A stretch of 64,000 nt of DNA from Ideonella paludis. Lineage in GTDB: Bacteria > Pseudomonadota > Gammaproteobacteria > Burkholderiales > Burkholderiaceae_C. Each line of letters begins with the position of its first letter. Within the stretch, counting starts at the first letter, position 1. Positions 36,717-44,766 of this stretch are shown one piece after another. The position numbers and the translations under genes are program-made. Under the pieces are notes generated by a model, which did not search any database, was not told where the DNA came from, and saw nothing but the letters and a program-made list of their open reading frames with translations. The stretch covers positions 186,001-250,000 of the forward strand of contig NZ_JAGQDG010000006.1 in assembly GCF_018069865.1 (NCBI RefSeq), written 5' to 3'.

Positions 36717-38480
36717 ATGACCCTGCCCCGTCCTTCCGCTTTGACATCAGGCCGCGCCTGGTGCCGCCTGCTGGCCGTGGCCACGGCCAGCCTGAGCCTG
36801 TGGGCCAGCCCCGCCGCCCAAGCCGGCGTGAACTGCCGCCCCGCCACGCCGCTGGAAGCCGCCACCTGGGTGAGCCCCGTGGCCAAGCCCGGTGTGATCT
36901 CGCCGTATGACGGCACCTGCTTTGCCACCGGCTACACCGTGGTGGGCACCGACGGCGTGCGCATGACGGCCAATGTCTTCTTGCCCCGGGGCGCGAACGA
37001 GCCTGGCCGCAAGTTCCCCGGCGTGGTGTTCATCTCGTCTTGGGCCGCAGCCGACTTTTTTGAGTACATCGGCCAGCAACAGCGCCTGGCCCAAGACGGC
37101 TACATCGCCATGGCCTACACGGCCCGCGGCTTTTACCTGTCTGAGGGCACCGTGGGGGTGGCCGGTCCACAGGATGTGTCGGACGTGTCCTCGGCCATCA
37201 ACTGGATGCTGACCAACACCCCCGCCGATGTGCAAAACATCGGGGCCAGCGGCATCTCCTATGGCGCCGGGCTCTCGCTCTTGGCAGCGGCCGCCGACAC
37301 CCGCATCAAAGCCGTCACCGCCCTCTCGGGCTGGGGCACGCTGATGGACCAGCTCTATGGCCAAGACGCCGCAAACCCCACCTGGGCCAACATCCTCTTC
37401 CTCTCTGGCGCCGTGACCGGCCGGCTGGACCCCATCGTCGCGGAGTACAGCGCTGCTATCCAAAACCCCGACACGCCCAAGAGCAAGATTGACGAGATCC
37501 GCGCCTGGGGCGCCGAGCGCTCGCCCTCCACCTTTGTGGCCGCGCTGAACCAGCGCAAGGTGCCGATCTTCATCTCCAAGAACATGCAAGACGACATGTT
37601 CCAGTCGGCGTCCAGCCTGAGCCTGTTCAGCCAGCTGACCGGGCCTAAGAAGTTCTTGCTCAACCCAGGCATTCATGCCATGACCGAGCTGCCGGGCGCC
37701 ACCTTGGGGCTGGACAACTACCCCATGGACCAAGCCCATCGCTGGCTCAACCGCTTCTTGAAGGGCGAGCAAAACGGCATCGACCAAGGCCCCAAGCTCG
37801 ACTGGCAAGTCAAGTTCAGCACCCGCCGCGAGACGCTCTCCAACTGGCCCGCGCCTGAGCTGAAAAACACCACCTACCACCTCAGCCCGCGCGGCGCCTT
37901 TTATTGGGACATCTGGTGCTTCTGCTTCCGCGGCCACAACGGCGGCCTCTCCACCACCAAGAACACCAAGGCCGGCAGTGACGCGATGAGCAACCTGCTG
38001 GACACCACGGCCACCACCGGCCTGATTCCGATCTTGTCGACCACGGGCGAGAGCATTGGCCTGCCGGTGCTGAACTACCTGCCCAGCGTGGCCTGGAACC
38101 ACGGCATCCGCTATGAAGGCCCGGCGCTCAGCCAGCCGCTGCAGATCCGGGGCATCCCACAGCTCAAGCTGCGTGTCACGCCCAGCCAAAGCCGGGGCAT
38201 GGTGGTGGCTTATCTCTACGATGTCGGGCCGCTGGGCTTTGCCACCTTGATCACCCACGGCGCCCGCGCGGTGCACTGGGCCACACCGCGCAAGACCATC
38301 GACTTCCCCATCGACCTGGCGACCACGGCCTATGACCTGCCCGCCGGCCACCACCTTGGCATCGTGCTGGACACGGCCGACAGCCTGTACGGCTCGCCCG
38401 TGCGCTTTGGCGAGGCCTTCAGCATGAACATCGAGTTCTCCTCCAGCACCAGCTCCACCTTGCTGCTGCCCACCCGCTGA
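36717..38480 (+). CDS. CocE/NonD-family (peptidase S15-like) secreted hydrolase
   Basis: 587 residues, preceded by AAGGAGA. A signal peptide (AVATASLSLWASPAAQA) predicts export. The alpha/beta-hydrolase domain shows the nucleophile elbow GISYGAG (Ser about 181), a catalytic Asp in QDDMF (about 292/293) and a His in GIHAM (about 320). A C-terminal jelly-roll of the X-Pro dipeptidyl-peptidase type (about 400-587; GIPQLKLRVTPSQS, VVAYLYDVG) follows. The family includes cocaine esterase, glutaryl-acylase-like enzymes and X-Pro dipeptidases; substrate is not predictable here. The operator-like palindrome just upstream suggests induction by a small ligand. Confidence 0.88.
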   Translation: MTLPRPSALTSGRAWCRLLAVATASLSLWASPAAQAGVNCRPATPLEAATWVSPVAKPGVISPYDGTCFATGYTVVGTDGVRMTANVFLPRGANEPGRKFPGVVFISSWAAADFFEYIGQQQRLAQDGYIAMAYTARGFYLSEGTVGVAGPQDVSDVSSAINWMLTNTPADVQNIGASGISYGAGLSLLAAAADTRIKAVTALSGWGTLMDQLYGQDAANPTWANILFLSGAVTGRLDPIVAEYSAAIQNPDTPKSKIDEIRAWGAERSPSTFVAALNQRKVPIFISKNMQDDMFQSASSLSLFSQLTGPKKFLLNPGIHAMTELPGATLGLDNYPMDQAHRWLNRFLKGEQNGIDQGPKLDWQVKFSTRRETLSNWPAPELKNTTYHLSPRGAFYWDIWCFCFRGHNGGLSTTKNTKAGSDAMSNLLDTTATTGLIPILSTTGESIGLPVLNYLPSVAWNHGIRYEGPALSQPLQIRGIPQLKLRVTPSQSRGMVVAYLYDVGPLGFATLITHGARAVHWATPRKTIDFPIDLATTAYDLPAGHHLGIVLDTADSLYGSPVRFGEAFSMNIEFSSSTSSTLLLPTR

Positions 38481-38490
38481 AGCGGCCCGC

Positions 38491-38517
38491 GCTGAGGGGG
38501 CCGCGCGCACCCTCAGC
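38491..38517 (+). terminator. terminator-like hairpin after the hydrolase gene
   Basis: GCTGAGGG and CCCTCAGC form a perfect 8-bp stem with an 11-nt GC-rich loop, 11 nt after the stop. Only a short TTCT tail follows, so termination efficiency is uncertain. Confidence 0.4.
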
Positions 38518-38546
38518 TTCTGGCGCATCCGGCCGATACAAAGGGC

Positions 38547-39542
38547 ATGGATGCGTTACCGGCCCAGCCCTCGTCGCGCACGGATGTCTTGCTGAGCATC
38601 CGTGGGCGCATCACTGCGCGCACCGGGCTGGTGGCGGCGGGGCTGATCTTGCCCTTCAGCGCCTTTCATCTGAGCCAAGGCCGCTATGCGCTGGCGCTCT
38701 TAGACCTCTTGGCCGCCCTGATCTTTGGCGGCAATGCCTGGGCGCTCATCGTGCGCGACAGGCCCCTGATGCCCTACCCCGCCCTGGTGGCCGCGCTGGC
38801 TTTGGCGGTGTTGGGCTCGGTGCACTTTGTGGGCGGCGTGGCCTTGCATTGGGCCTTTCCGGCCACCATGTTTTTTTACCTGGTGCTGCCGCGCCGCCAG
38901 GCGCATGTGGCCTGTGCGCTGCTGCTGCTCAGCGGCAGTGGCCTGTCCTACTATCACCTGGGCTTGGCCAACTGCGTGCGCTTTGTGGTGACCGCCGGGC
39001 TGACGCTGCTGCTGATGAATGTGGTGTTGGGCTTGGTGGGCGAGCTGCAACAGCGCCTGATCACCCAAAGCCTGACCGACCCGCTCACTGGCGCCCTGAA
39101 CCGCCGCGGGCTGGATGAAGCCCTGGCCCAAGCCTGCGCGCAGGCCGCCGGCGGTGAACAAGCTGCGCTGGTGTCGTTTGATGTGGACCACTTTAAGTCC
39201 ATCAACGACCGGCTGGGCCATGCCGGCGGCGATGTGGTGCTGCGCGAGGTGGTGAGGGCCGCCCAAGCACGGCTGCGCGCCGGGGACCGCCTCTACCGCT
39301 TGGGCGGTGAAGAGTTTTTGGTGCTGCTGCAAGCCAGCAGCACCGCCGAGGCGGCCGACCTGGCCGAAGACCTGCGCCACTGCATTGCCAAAGCCGAGGC
39401 GCTGCAGGCCAACCCGGTGACGGTGAGCGTGGGCGTCAGCGCCTGGCGCCCTGGCTTGACGCCGGACTCCTGGCTGGGGGCGGTGGACACCGCCATGTAC
39501 CGCGCCAAGGGCCTGGGCCGCAACCGGGTGGTGGTGACCTGA
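38547..39542 (+). CDS. membrane-anchored GGDEF diguanylate cyclase
   Basis: 331 residues. The first 165 residues hold about six hydrophobic segments (for example GLVAAGLILPFSAFHL, LLDLLAALIFGGNAWALIV, LTLLLMNVVLGLV), a compact membrane sensor with little loop sequence. The GGDEF domain follows from DPLTGALNRRGL, with VSFDVDHFKSINDRLGHAGGD and active-site GGEEF. The inhibitory I-site RAGD sits five residues before GGEEF, so product feedback should operate. Predicted product: cyclic di-GMP, which generally promotes adhesin display and biofilm. It is convergent with the following minus-strand operon. Confidence 0.92.
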   Translation: MDALPAQPSSRTDVLLSIRGRITARTGLVAAGLILPFSAFHLSQGRYALALLDLLAALIFGGNAWALIVRDRPLMPYPALVAALALAVLGSVHFVGGVALHWAFPATMFFYLVLPRRQAHVACALLLLSGSGLSYYHLGLANCVRFVVTAGLTLLLMNVVLGLVGELQQRLITQSLTDPLTGALNRRGLDEALAQACAQAAGGEQAALVSFDVDHFKSINDRLGHAGGDVVLREVVRAAQARLRAGDRLYRLGGEEFLVLLQASSTAEAADLAEDLRHCIAKAEALQANPVTVSVGVSAWRPGLTPDSWLGAVDTAMYRAKGLGRNRVVVT

Positions 39543-39572
39543 GGCCTGAGGCGCGGTGCCTCCGGTGCGCTT

Positions 39573-41057
39573 TTAAGAGGCTGCTAGGCCAAAGTCAGCC
39601 CGCACCGCGCGGGCTTTTTGCCGCTCGGCCAGGCTGGTGGGCTGCTTGGCCAGCACCACGCGGGCACTGGCCGCAGCTTGCGCGGAAGCCAGCGGAAAGC
39701 CCTCGGCGTCTTGCCAGCCCACATGGCGCACCTGCAAGCGGTGCTCAAAGCTGCCGCTGCCCCAAAAGCTGTCGGTCCAGGGCGCCAGCGCTTCTTGCAA
39801 AGCTTCTTCGGGCGTGCGGCCAGAGGCCTGAGGCACCTGCCAGCGCAGCACCACCAAGCCCTCTTCGGCCAGCAGGCGCGCGGCAGCGCCCAGCGCAGCG
39901 GCGTGGTCGGGGCGGCCCGGGCGCCACACACCTAAGTCCACCACACTCAAGCTGCCCAGGCGGGCCTCCCAGGTGGTGGGCAAGGCGGCGCCCAGGTCCA
40001 GCACCTCGTCGCAATCGGGGGCTTGCAAGCCCTGCGGGGCACGCACATGCCACCAGCCGGGCCAGCGGGCCTCGTTGGCGCCCAGCAGGCGCAGGCGGTC
40101 CAGCACGGGGGCTGCTTGGCGCGCGCTGCTGCTGGCGGCCCAGGTGGCCTCGGCCAAGGCCAGCGCGGCGGCAATGCCGGCATGCGGGCCTGCTTGCCAC
40201 TGGGCCAAGGCTTGCTCGGCTTGGGCCACAAAGCCTTCGCTCATGGCGCCACCAGCCAAGGCTTGGGTCAAAGACTGCGGCGTGGGCTCGAACCACTGTA
40301 CGCCAGCCATCAAGGCCGGCGGCAAGCTGATTTGTGCGTTATTGGGCCGCTCAGCCAGCACGGGCGTGCCGTGGCGCAGTGCCAAGGCCATGCCCAGCGC
40401 ATCCACCGGCGCGTCGTCTTCGCGCAGCAGCATCAGCATGGCTCGGGCTTGGCCGCACAAGGCCTGGCGCTCGGGGCCGGCCAGGCTGTGGCTCCAGCGC
40501 TCGACGCCAATGCCCATCTGCGCCATACCGGCCAAGAGCGCGCCTTGGCGGGCCGTGGCCTCGCCCGGCATCAGCAGGCCCAAAGGCCGCTGGGCCAGGG
40601 GTGTGGTGGTGTTGGGCACAGCCTGCAGCGGGCCGGGCAGCCAGTGCGCCACCGCAGGCTCGCCGGGCTGGCCGCTGCGGTAGCAGGCCTCGGAGCCGGG
40701 CTGGGTCTCTAGCACCGGCCAGCGCTTCAGCAAGCGCAGCGCCGCTGGGGGCATCTCCAGGCTGCCGGGCTTGAGCGGCACGGTGTTGACCAGCACGCAG
40801 GCTTGGCCGGCCGCTGCCGCCGCATCAAAGCCGTATTGCACGCCAAACACAAAGTTAACGGCGTCGGGCCGCAACTGCTGGCGGGCGAGCGTCACGCTCA
40901 GGCCTGCGGCTTGCAGCTCTGCGCGCAGCGCCAAGGCGGCGTCTAAGGTTTCAAGCGCTTGCGTGTCTCCCCAAGGGTGCACCACGCAGATGTGGGCTTG
41001 AAAGGGGGTGGGCGCAGCGGCTGCGGCGGTGCCAGAGGCGGTGTGAGGTTGGCTCAT
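39573..41057 (-). CDS. unrecognised protein, possibly glycosyltransferase/surface-glycan related
   Basis: 494 residues from the ATG at 41057, which has AAGGAGC about 10 nt upstream; the frame is open to 41105 but that part overlaps the preceding gene. No signal peptide. The N-terminal half (HICVVHPWGDTQALETLDAA, then VNFVFGVQYGFD) resembles a Rossmann-like glycosyltransferase lobe, and LALRHGTPVLAERPNNAQ looks like the nucleotide-sugar side of such folds. The C-terminal third (DEVLDLGAALPTTWEARLGS, then VVLRWQVPQASG) could be a methyltransferase-like domain. These are impressions, not family assignments. It is 13 nt downstream of a glycosyltransferase-like gene and surely co-transcribed with it. 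Confidence 0.6.
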   Translation of the reverse strand: MSQPHTASGTAAAAAPTPFQAHICVVHPWGDTQALETLDAALALRAELQAAGLSVTLARQQLRPDAVNFVFGVQYGFDAAAAAGQACVLVNTVPLKPGSLEMPPAALRLLKRWPVLETQPGSEACYRSGQPGEPAVAHWLPGPLQAVPNTTTPLAQRPLGLLMPGEATARQGALLAGMAQMGIGVERWSHSLAGPERQALCGQARAMLMLLREDDAPVDALGMALALRHGTPVLAERPNNAQISLPPALMAGVQWFEPTPQSLTQALAGGAMSEGFVAQAEQALAQWQAGPHAGIAAALALAEATWAASSSARQAAPVLDRLRLLGANEARWPGWWHVRAPQGLQAPDCDEVLDLGAALPTTWEARLGSLSVVDLGVWRPGRPDHAAALGAAARLLAEEGLVVLRWQVPQASGRTPEEALQEALAPWTDSFWGSGSFEHRLQVRHVGWQDAEGFPLASAQAAASARVVLAKQPTSLAERQKARAVRADFGLAAS

Positions 41058-41070
41058 CAAAGGGTGCTCC

Positions 41071-42072
41071 TTAGGCGGCCAGGCGCTGCCGTGCGCGCTG
41101 GGCAATTTGTGCCTCTAGCGTGGCCAGGCAGGTGTAGCTCTCTTGCAAAAAGGCTTGGCGGTGGTCTTCAATCCACTGCCGGTAGGCGGCAAAGCCTTCG
41201 GCCATGCGGGCGTGGTCCACCATGGCCTCGCCAATGCGGGCCAGCACCTGGGGCACGCACAGGGTGTGGCGCTCGTCAAACTTGTAGTCGGGGCCAATGG
41301 GCACGTCTACCTCGTTGCCCGCGCTGCCTTGGGTGTTGGTGATCACCACGCAGCCGCACAAAGCGGCCTCACGCGGGATGCGGTCTCGCCCGGGGTGCGG
41401 GCCGAAATCGACATACACCTTAGAGCGGCCCAGCAACTGCGCCACCTCGGCCGGGCTCATGTTTTCAATCGGCACCCACTGGATCTCGGCCGGCGAGGCC
41501 GCCATCAGTTTCTGCGTGAACTCCAGCCCCTTCTTGGGGTTGTAGGCCACGATGTTCTGCTTCTCGCCACCGCGCAGCGCGCGCGCGCGCTCCACAATCT
41601 CGTCGCGCACATAGTCCGTCAGCATCAGAGCCTCGGCCCCCTGGCGCGCCACAAACTGCCGCGCATATTCAGACTGTGCAAAGTGGACCACGCCAAAGCG
41701 TGGGTCAAACACAAAGTCCAGCGGGCCACGCTGCCCGGCCGGCATCTTCTGCGCCTGGCGCATGGCCTCGTTGCGCACCGCAAAGTGCTCCACGCTCAGC
41801 CACCACAGCGCCCGCGTGGCGTGCCGCAGCTCTAGCAATTGCAGCGTGCCCGTCTCTGGCACCACCACCACGCTGTCTGGTGCATCCACGATGTCGCGCA
41901 CCACCCGCGGCCGGTACATCTTGAACACCGCCGGTGTGGGGTCTGGGTCGTCCTCCGGCAAATACACCATGGCCATGTCGTAGCCCAGGCGCTGCCCGGC
42001 GTCGACAAACTGGTGCAGGGCCTCCGGCCCCCCGGTGACAGATGAAGCTGGGCACAAGACATGGACTTTCAT
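41071..42072 (-). CDS. glycosyltransferase-like protein
   Basis: 333 residues. The opening MKVHVLCPASSVTGGPEALHQ is typical of GT-B-fold enzymes and of polysaccharide-locus proteins. A C-terminal nucleotide-sugar-like region carries GRSKVYVDFGPHPGRDRIPREAALCGC, equivalent to the E-x7-E type region of GT4-like enzymes, followed by VVITNTQGSAGNEVDVP. No transmembrane segment. It is the first gene of a two-gene minus-strand operon with the unrecognised 494-residue protein. A role in surface-glycan or glycoprotein assembly is likely, but the donor and acceptor are unknown. Confidence 0.65.
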   Translation of the reverse strand: MKVHVLCPASSVTGGPEALHQFVDAGQRLGYDMAMVYLPEDDPDPTPAVFKMYRPRVVRDIVDAPDSVVVVPETGTLQLLELRHATRALWWLSVEHFAVRNEAMRQAQKMPAGQRGPLDFVFDPRFGVVHFAQSEYARQFVARQGAEALMLTDYVRDEIVERARALRGGEKQNIVAYNPKKGLEFTQKLMAASPAEIQWVPIENMSPAEVAQLLGRSKVYVDFGPHPGRDRIPREAALCGCVVITNTQGSAGNEVDVPIGPDYKFDERHTLCVPQVLARIGEAMVDHARMAEGFAAYRQWIEDHRQAFLQESYTCLATLEAQIAQRARQRLAA

Positions 42073-42344
42073 GCCTTGAGTCTAGGCAGGCGGGGCGGAA
42101 TGCAACGGTGAGAAAAAGGGGGTGGTTGGGGGGTGAGCTTGGGGGTTGGGGTGGGGACTGCGTAACGTATGGATTAGGGAAATCGAGGGCAAATTACGCA
42201 CAGAGAGGGCCTCTTTCAGTGCCGAAAGTCGATAAAGTGACCAATATCCGCTCTGCCAAAGTGTCGACTTGTCAATGCTGCTTCAACGTCCGTCTCAACA
42301 TGAAAATCATCATTACTGACAAGAACTTAGTGGCCAAGCACTCG
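42073..42344 (+). other. gene-free region, possible small RNA upstream of a terminator
   Basis: No convincing protein gene. The stretch carries a 7-bp inverted repeat (AAGTCGA at 42226, TCGACTT at 42264) and ends at a strong plus-strand terminator with no coding gene before it. A weak promoter-like pair (TTGGGG near 42147, TATGGA near 42170) would give a transcript of about 190 nt. GC content drops here, marking the left edge of the accessory island. Confidence 0.3.
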
Positions 42345-42369
42345 AACCTGCCGAATGCGGCAGGTTTTT
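42345..42369 (+). terminator. intrinsic terminator with no upstream protein gene
   Basis: AACCTGCCG and CGGCAGGTT form a perfect 9-bp stem with loop AATG, ending in a run of five T residues (two of them within the stem). Orientation is plus strand. The gene immediately to the left is on the minus strand and starts, not ends, here, so the terminator must serve an unannotated transcript or be a remnant. Confidence 0.8.
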
Positions 42370-42418
42370 CGGGCGATCAACGTTTTGGCTAAACAAAGAA
42401 TTAGGCCTCACTAGGACA

Positions 42419-42739
42419 ATGGTTAATATGGCGACTTCCAAATCAGAAACTATGCGCAGCGGGCATCGCCAGCGCCTCAACTTGACCACTATGGATCTAG
42501 GCATTGAACTCACGCCTAGAGCCAGACAGTGTGCACTTGAAAGGATTCGAGCCGCTTCGCTGCAGTCCCTGAACTGTCATTCCGAGGCTGAGCTCTACGA
42601 AAATATGAATAAGATAGTTCGGAGGGCGACGGAAATTACTGCAGATAGGCGGTCCGCTCCGAGTGGTCCCAAACAACTGACTTCTTATGACCTCCAGAAT
42701 TCACTGAAGTCCCTTTGTCCCATTTGGCCCTTCTGTTGA
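42419..42739 (+). CDS. hypothetical protein, 106 residues
   Basis: Small basic, helical protein with no recognised domain; it includes ELTPRARQCALERIRAA and a C-terminal Cys. Codon use is less GC-biased than in the flanking core genes. An AGGA lies very close to the ATG; the in-frame ATG at 42428 is an alternative start. It ends 4 nt before the next gene, a small membrane protein, so the two are probably co-expressed. Whether it is a real gene is uncertain, and only the tight spacing supports it. Confidence 0.45.
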   Translation: MVNMATSKSETMRSGHRQRLNLTTMDLGIELTPRARQCALERIRAASLQSLNCHSEAELYENMNKIVRRATEITADRRSAPSGPKQLTSYDLQNSLKSLCPIWPFC

Positions 42740-42743
42740 AATC

Positions 42744-43094
42744 ATGGACGAGCAAACAAAAACTGCCTTGAGCTACGCCACTGAAGTGGTTAAGCATCTT
42801 CTGACATTGTCAACGGGCGTTATTGCGCTCACAATTATCTTCACAAAAGATTTCAACGCGAAACCCACAAATGCGCAAGTGTGGTCAATGAAATCATCTT
42901 GGGGACTGCTTCTGGCGTCGATCGTGTTTGGTCTTGCCACTATGATGGCGCTAGCGGGGACCATAGCAAAAAACCCCCCTCTTTCGGCATCGAGTATTTA
43001 TGAGAATAATGTGAAGATCCCGATGACGCTCCAACTTCTAACCTTTGTGCTAAGTATGGCCGCCACAATTTTATATGGCTGGTCTGCGGTGTGA
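42744..43094 (+). CDS. small membrane protein, three predicted transmembrane helices
   Basis: 116 residues. Hydrophobic segments at about 18-36 (LLTLSTGVIALTIIF), 50-73 (WGLLLASIVFGLATMMALAG) and 93-114 (LQLLTFVLSMAATILYGW). No family recognised. It lies in the AT-richer island between a hypothetical protein and the TOPRIM gene. Small membrane proteins of this shape occur as effectors in some anti-phage modules, but nothing in the sequence shows that function here. Confidence 0.65.
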   Translation: MDEQTKTALSYATEVVKHLLTLSTGVIALTIIFTKDFNAKPTNAQVWSMKSSWGLLLASIVFGLATMMALAGTIAKNPPLSASSIYENNVKIPMTLQLLTFVLSMAATILYGWSAV

Positions 43095-43188
43095 ACCTAC
43101 GCTTACTCATTGGACATAAGTTGAAACATCACAAACATGCAGGTTAAACCGATTCGTTCGGTTGCAAATATTTAATATTGGAGATGAA

Positions 43189-44766
43189 GTGAATATCAAA
43201 AACTCTAATCCCGAAGTTGATTTCGGTGAGCTTATAAAGGACGATTATCTCAAATTAATCGAGTCTTCATTAAATTCGATTGCGCAATTCGATTTTGATG
43301 AACTGTTAAATAGAATGATTTTGTTATTCATTGAAAAACCCGACGAGGCCGATAAAGTCCTATTGATTACAGATAAGTTTTACATATATAAGGAAATATG
43401 GAAAGCAATCCTGGAAAAACTTTACAATGAGTTTTTGCCGCACTATCACTTTGAATTTGATTGGGAAATTGAAATATCCCCCTACACTCTTACTCTGTGC
43501 GAGATAACAAAAAGCAGAAGATGCGAGAATGAATTTGACATAATAAGGAGATTGCTAAAAATTTCAGATCCGCAATTTGATACTGATTATCATGAGATTT
43601 TGAGAAAACTTGGCCTTGATTCGTTAGGACTCCCCGATGGAGTGATCGGAAAAATCCCTGCGCAGCTAGTTCCAGAGACAAGAATTGATCAATTAAACTT
43701 GTTATTTCGCTTAATGACTTTCCCCCCTCTTGATGGACTTGCAGTTTTTTATGTGAGATACGGCAGTTATACCAAACAGAAAATTGAAAGCTTATCATTT
43801 TTCTCACCTGGAAATAACCTTTCCAAAACAGTAGACTTCAAATTGCAGGGACCGTTGGCTGATTCATTTTTTGACATATCACATAAAATTTTTCAAAAAT
43901 ACGGACTAGACAATATAGAGTCCAACGAACAATTTTCCACGTATAGAGATGAGTTTGCATCCATAAGGAAAGCCGCCAAAGAATTTAAGGCGCAGCTCAA
44001 GGATAAATTTATATGCTCATGTTGTGGAGAAGAGCAGGAAATTAACCTGCCTGAAGAGGTAGCACAATTTAAGTTTCTGATCGAAAGCAGAAAATTATCC
44101 AGGGAAATTGGACTATTATATATAGACGATTACATTTTGGATTACAAAGAAAGAATAGCAAATATGCTATCGAAGCTTACAGAGCACATCAATGCAGCAG
44201 AGCACCCAAAATGTTTGATATTGGTCGAGGGCGAGAGTGAGGAAGTCTTTATTCCAATAATTGCTCTGCGATGCGGCTTTAATTTATATTCACACGAAGT
44301 AAAAGTTTATAATTCAAAATCAAAACAGAAGCTTGAATCCGATTTCATGAGCTTCAAATCAAAGTATCCAAAACTAAAAATGATCTGCATGTTAGATTCT
44401 GACGCCACAAGAGAAAGAGATGGGCTTAATCGAATTATAAAAAATAATCGTGAAAAATACCATCTGACTTATATTTCGAAGGGCTGCTTTGAAGATCTAT
44501 TCAATTTAGAAGATTCTATTCACATTTTGAACGAATTATATCCAGAAGGCGAACTAATATCTATTGCCGACTTCGAGAAAGGAAAAGATTTCATGGCCAA
44601 CGTGAAAAAAATATTGCATCTTAAAAAGAATGCTCAATTTGATAAAGTGAAATTCGCTCGGAAAATGGCATTTCTGATTAAGGCAACAAACATACCTAAA
44701 GAAATAGGAGAAGTACTTAAGGCGGCAGAAAAATTCACAGCAAAGAAGATCTTTATCGCAAGCTAA
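43189..44766 (+). CDS. stand-alone OLD-type TOPRIM-domain protein
   Basis: 525 residues from GTG 43189, which has GGAG five nt upstream; a TTG at 43162 would add nine residues but lacks a good ribosome-binding site. The first 340 residues are helical, with a CSCCGEE knuckle at about 276 that may bind zinc, and match no family I know. The C-terminal TOPRIM domain has LVEGESEEVF (Glu about 347) and the metal-binding DxD in MLDSDATRERDG (Asp about 403 and 405), as in OLD-family nucleases and DUF4435-like proteins. Unlike OLD, no ABC-type ATPase is fused or adjacent. The gene is strikingly AT-rich (by eye about 35% GC), a strong sign of horizontal transfer. A nuclease in defence or element maintenance is plausible. 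Confidence 0.8.
   Translation: MNIKNSNPEVDFGELIKDDYLKLIESSLNSIAQFDFDELLNRMILLFIEKPDEADKVLLITDKFYIYKEIWKAILEKLYNEFLPHYHFEFDWEIEISPYTLTLCEITKSRRCENEFDIIRRLLKISDPQFDTDYHEILRKLGLDSLGLPDGVIGKIPAQLVPETRIDQLNLLFRLMTFPPLDGLAVFYVRYGSYTKQKIESLSFFSPGNNLSKTVDFKLQGPLADSFFDISHKIFQKYGLDNIESNEQFSTYRDEFASIRKAAKEFKAQLKDKFICSCCGEEQEINLPEEVAQFKFLIESRKLSREIGLLYIDDYILDYKERIANMLSKLTEHINAAEHPKCLILVEGESEEVFIPIIALRCGFNLYSHEVKVYNSKSKQKLESDFMSFKSKYPKLKMICMLDSDATRERDGLNRIIKNNREKYHLTYISKGCFEDLFNLEDSIHILNELYPEGELISIADFEKGKDFMANVKKILHLKKNAQFDKVKFARKMAFLIKATNIPKEIGEVLKAAEKFTAKKIFIAS

Noticed and set aside
42042-42392. 116-residue plus-strand frame at the left edge of the island
   Set aside because: Overlaps the start of the glycosyltransferase gene, runs through the intrinsic terminator, and has no coherent domain.
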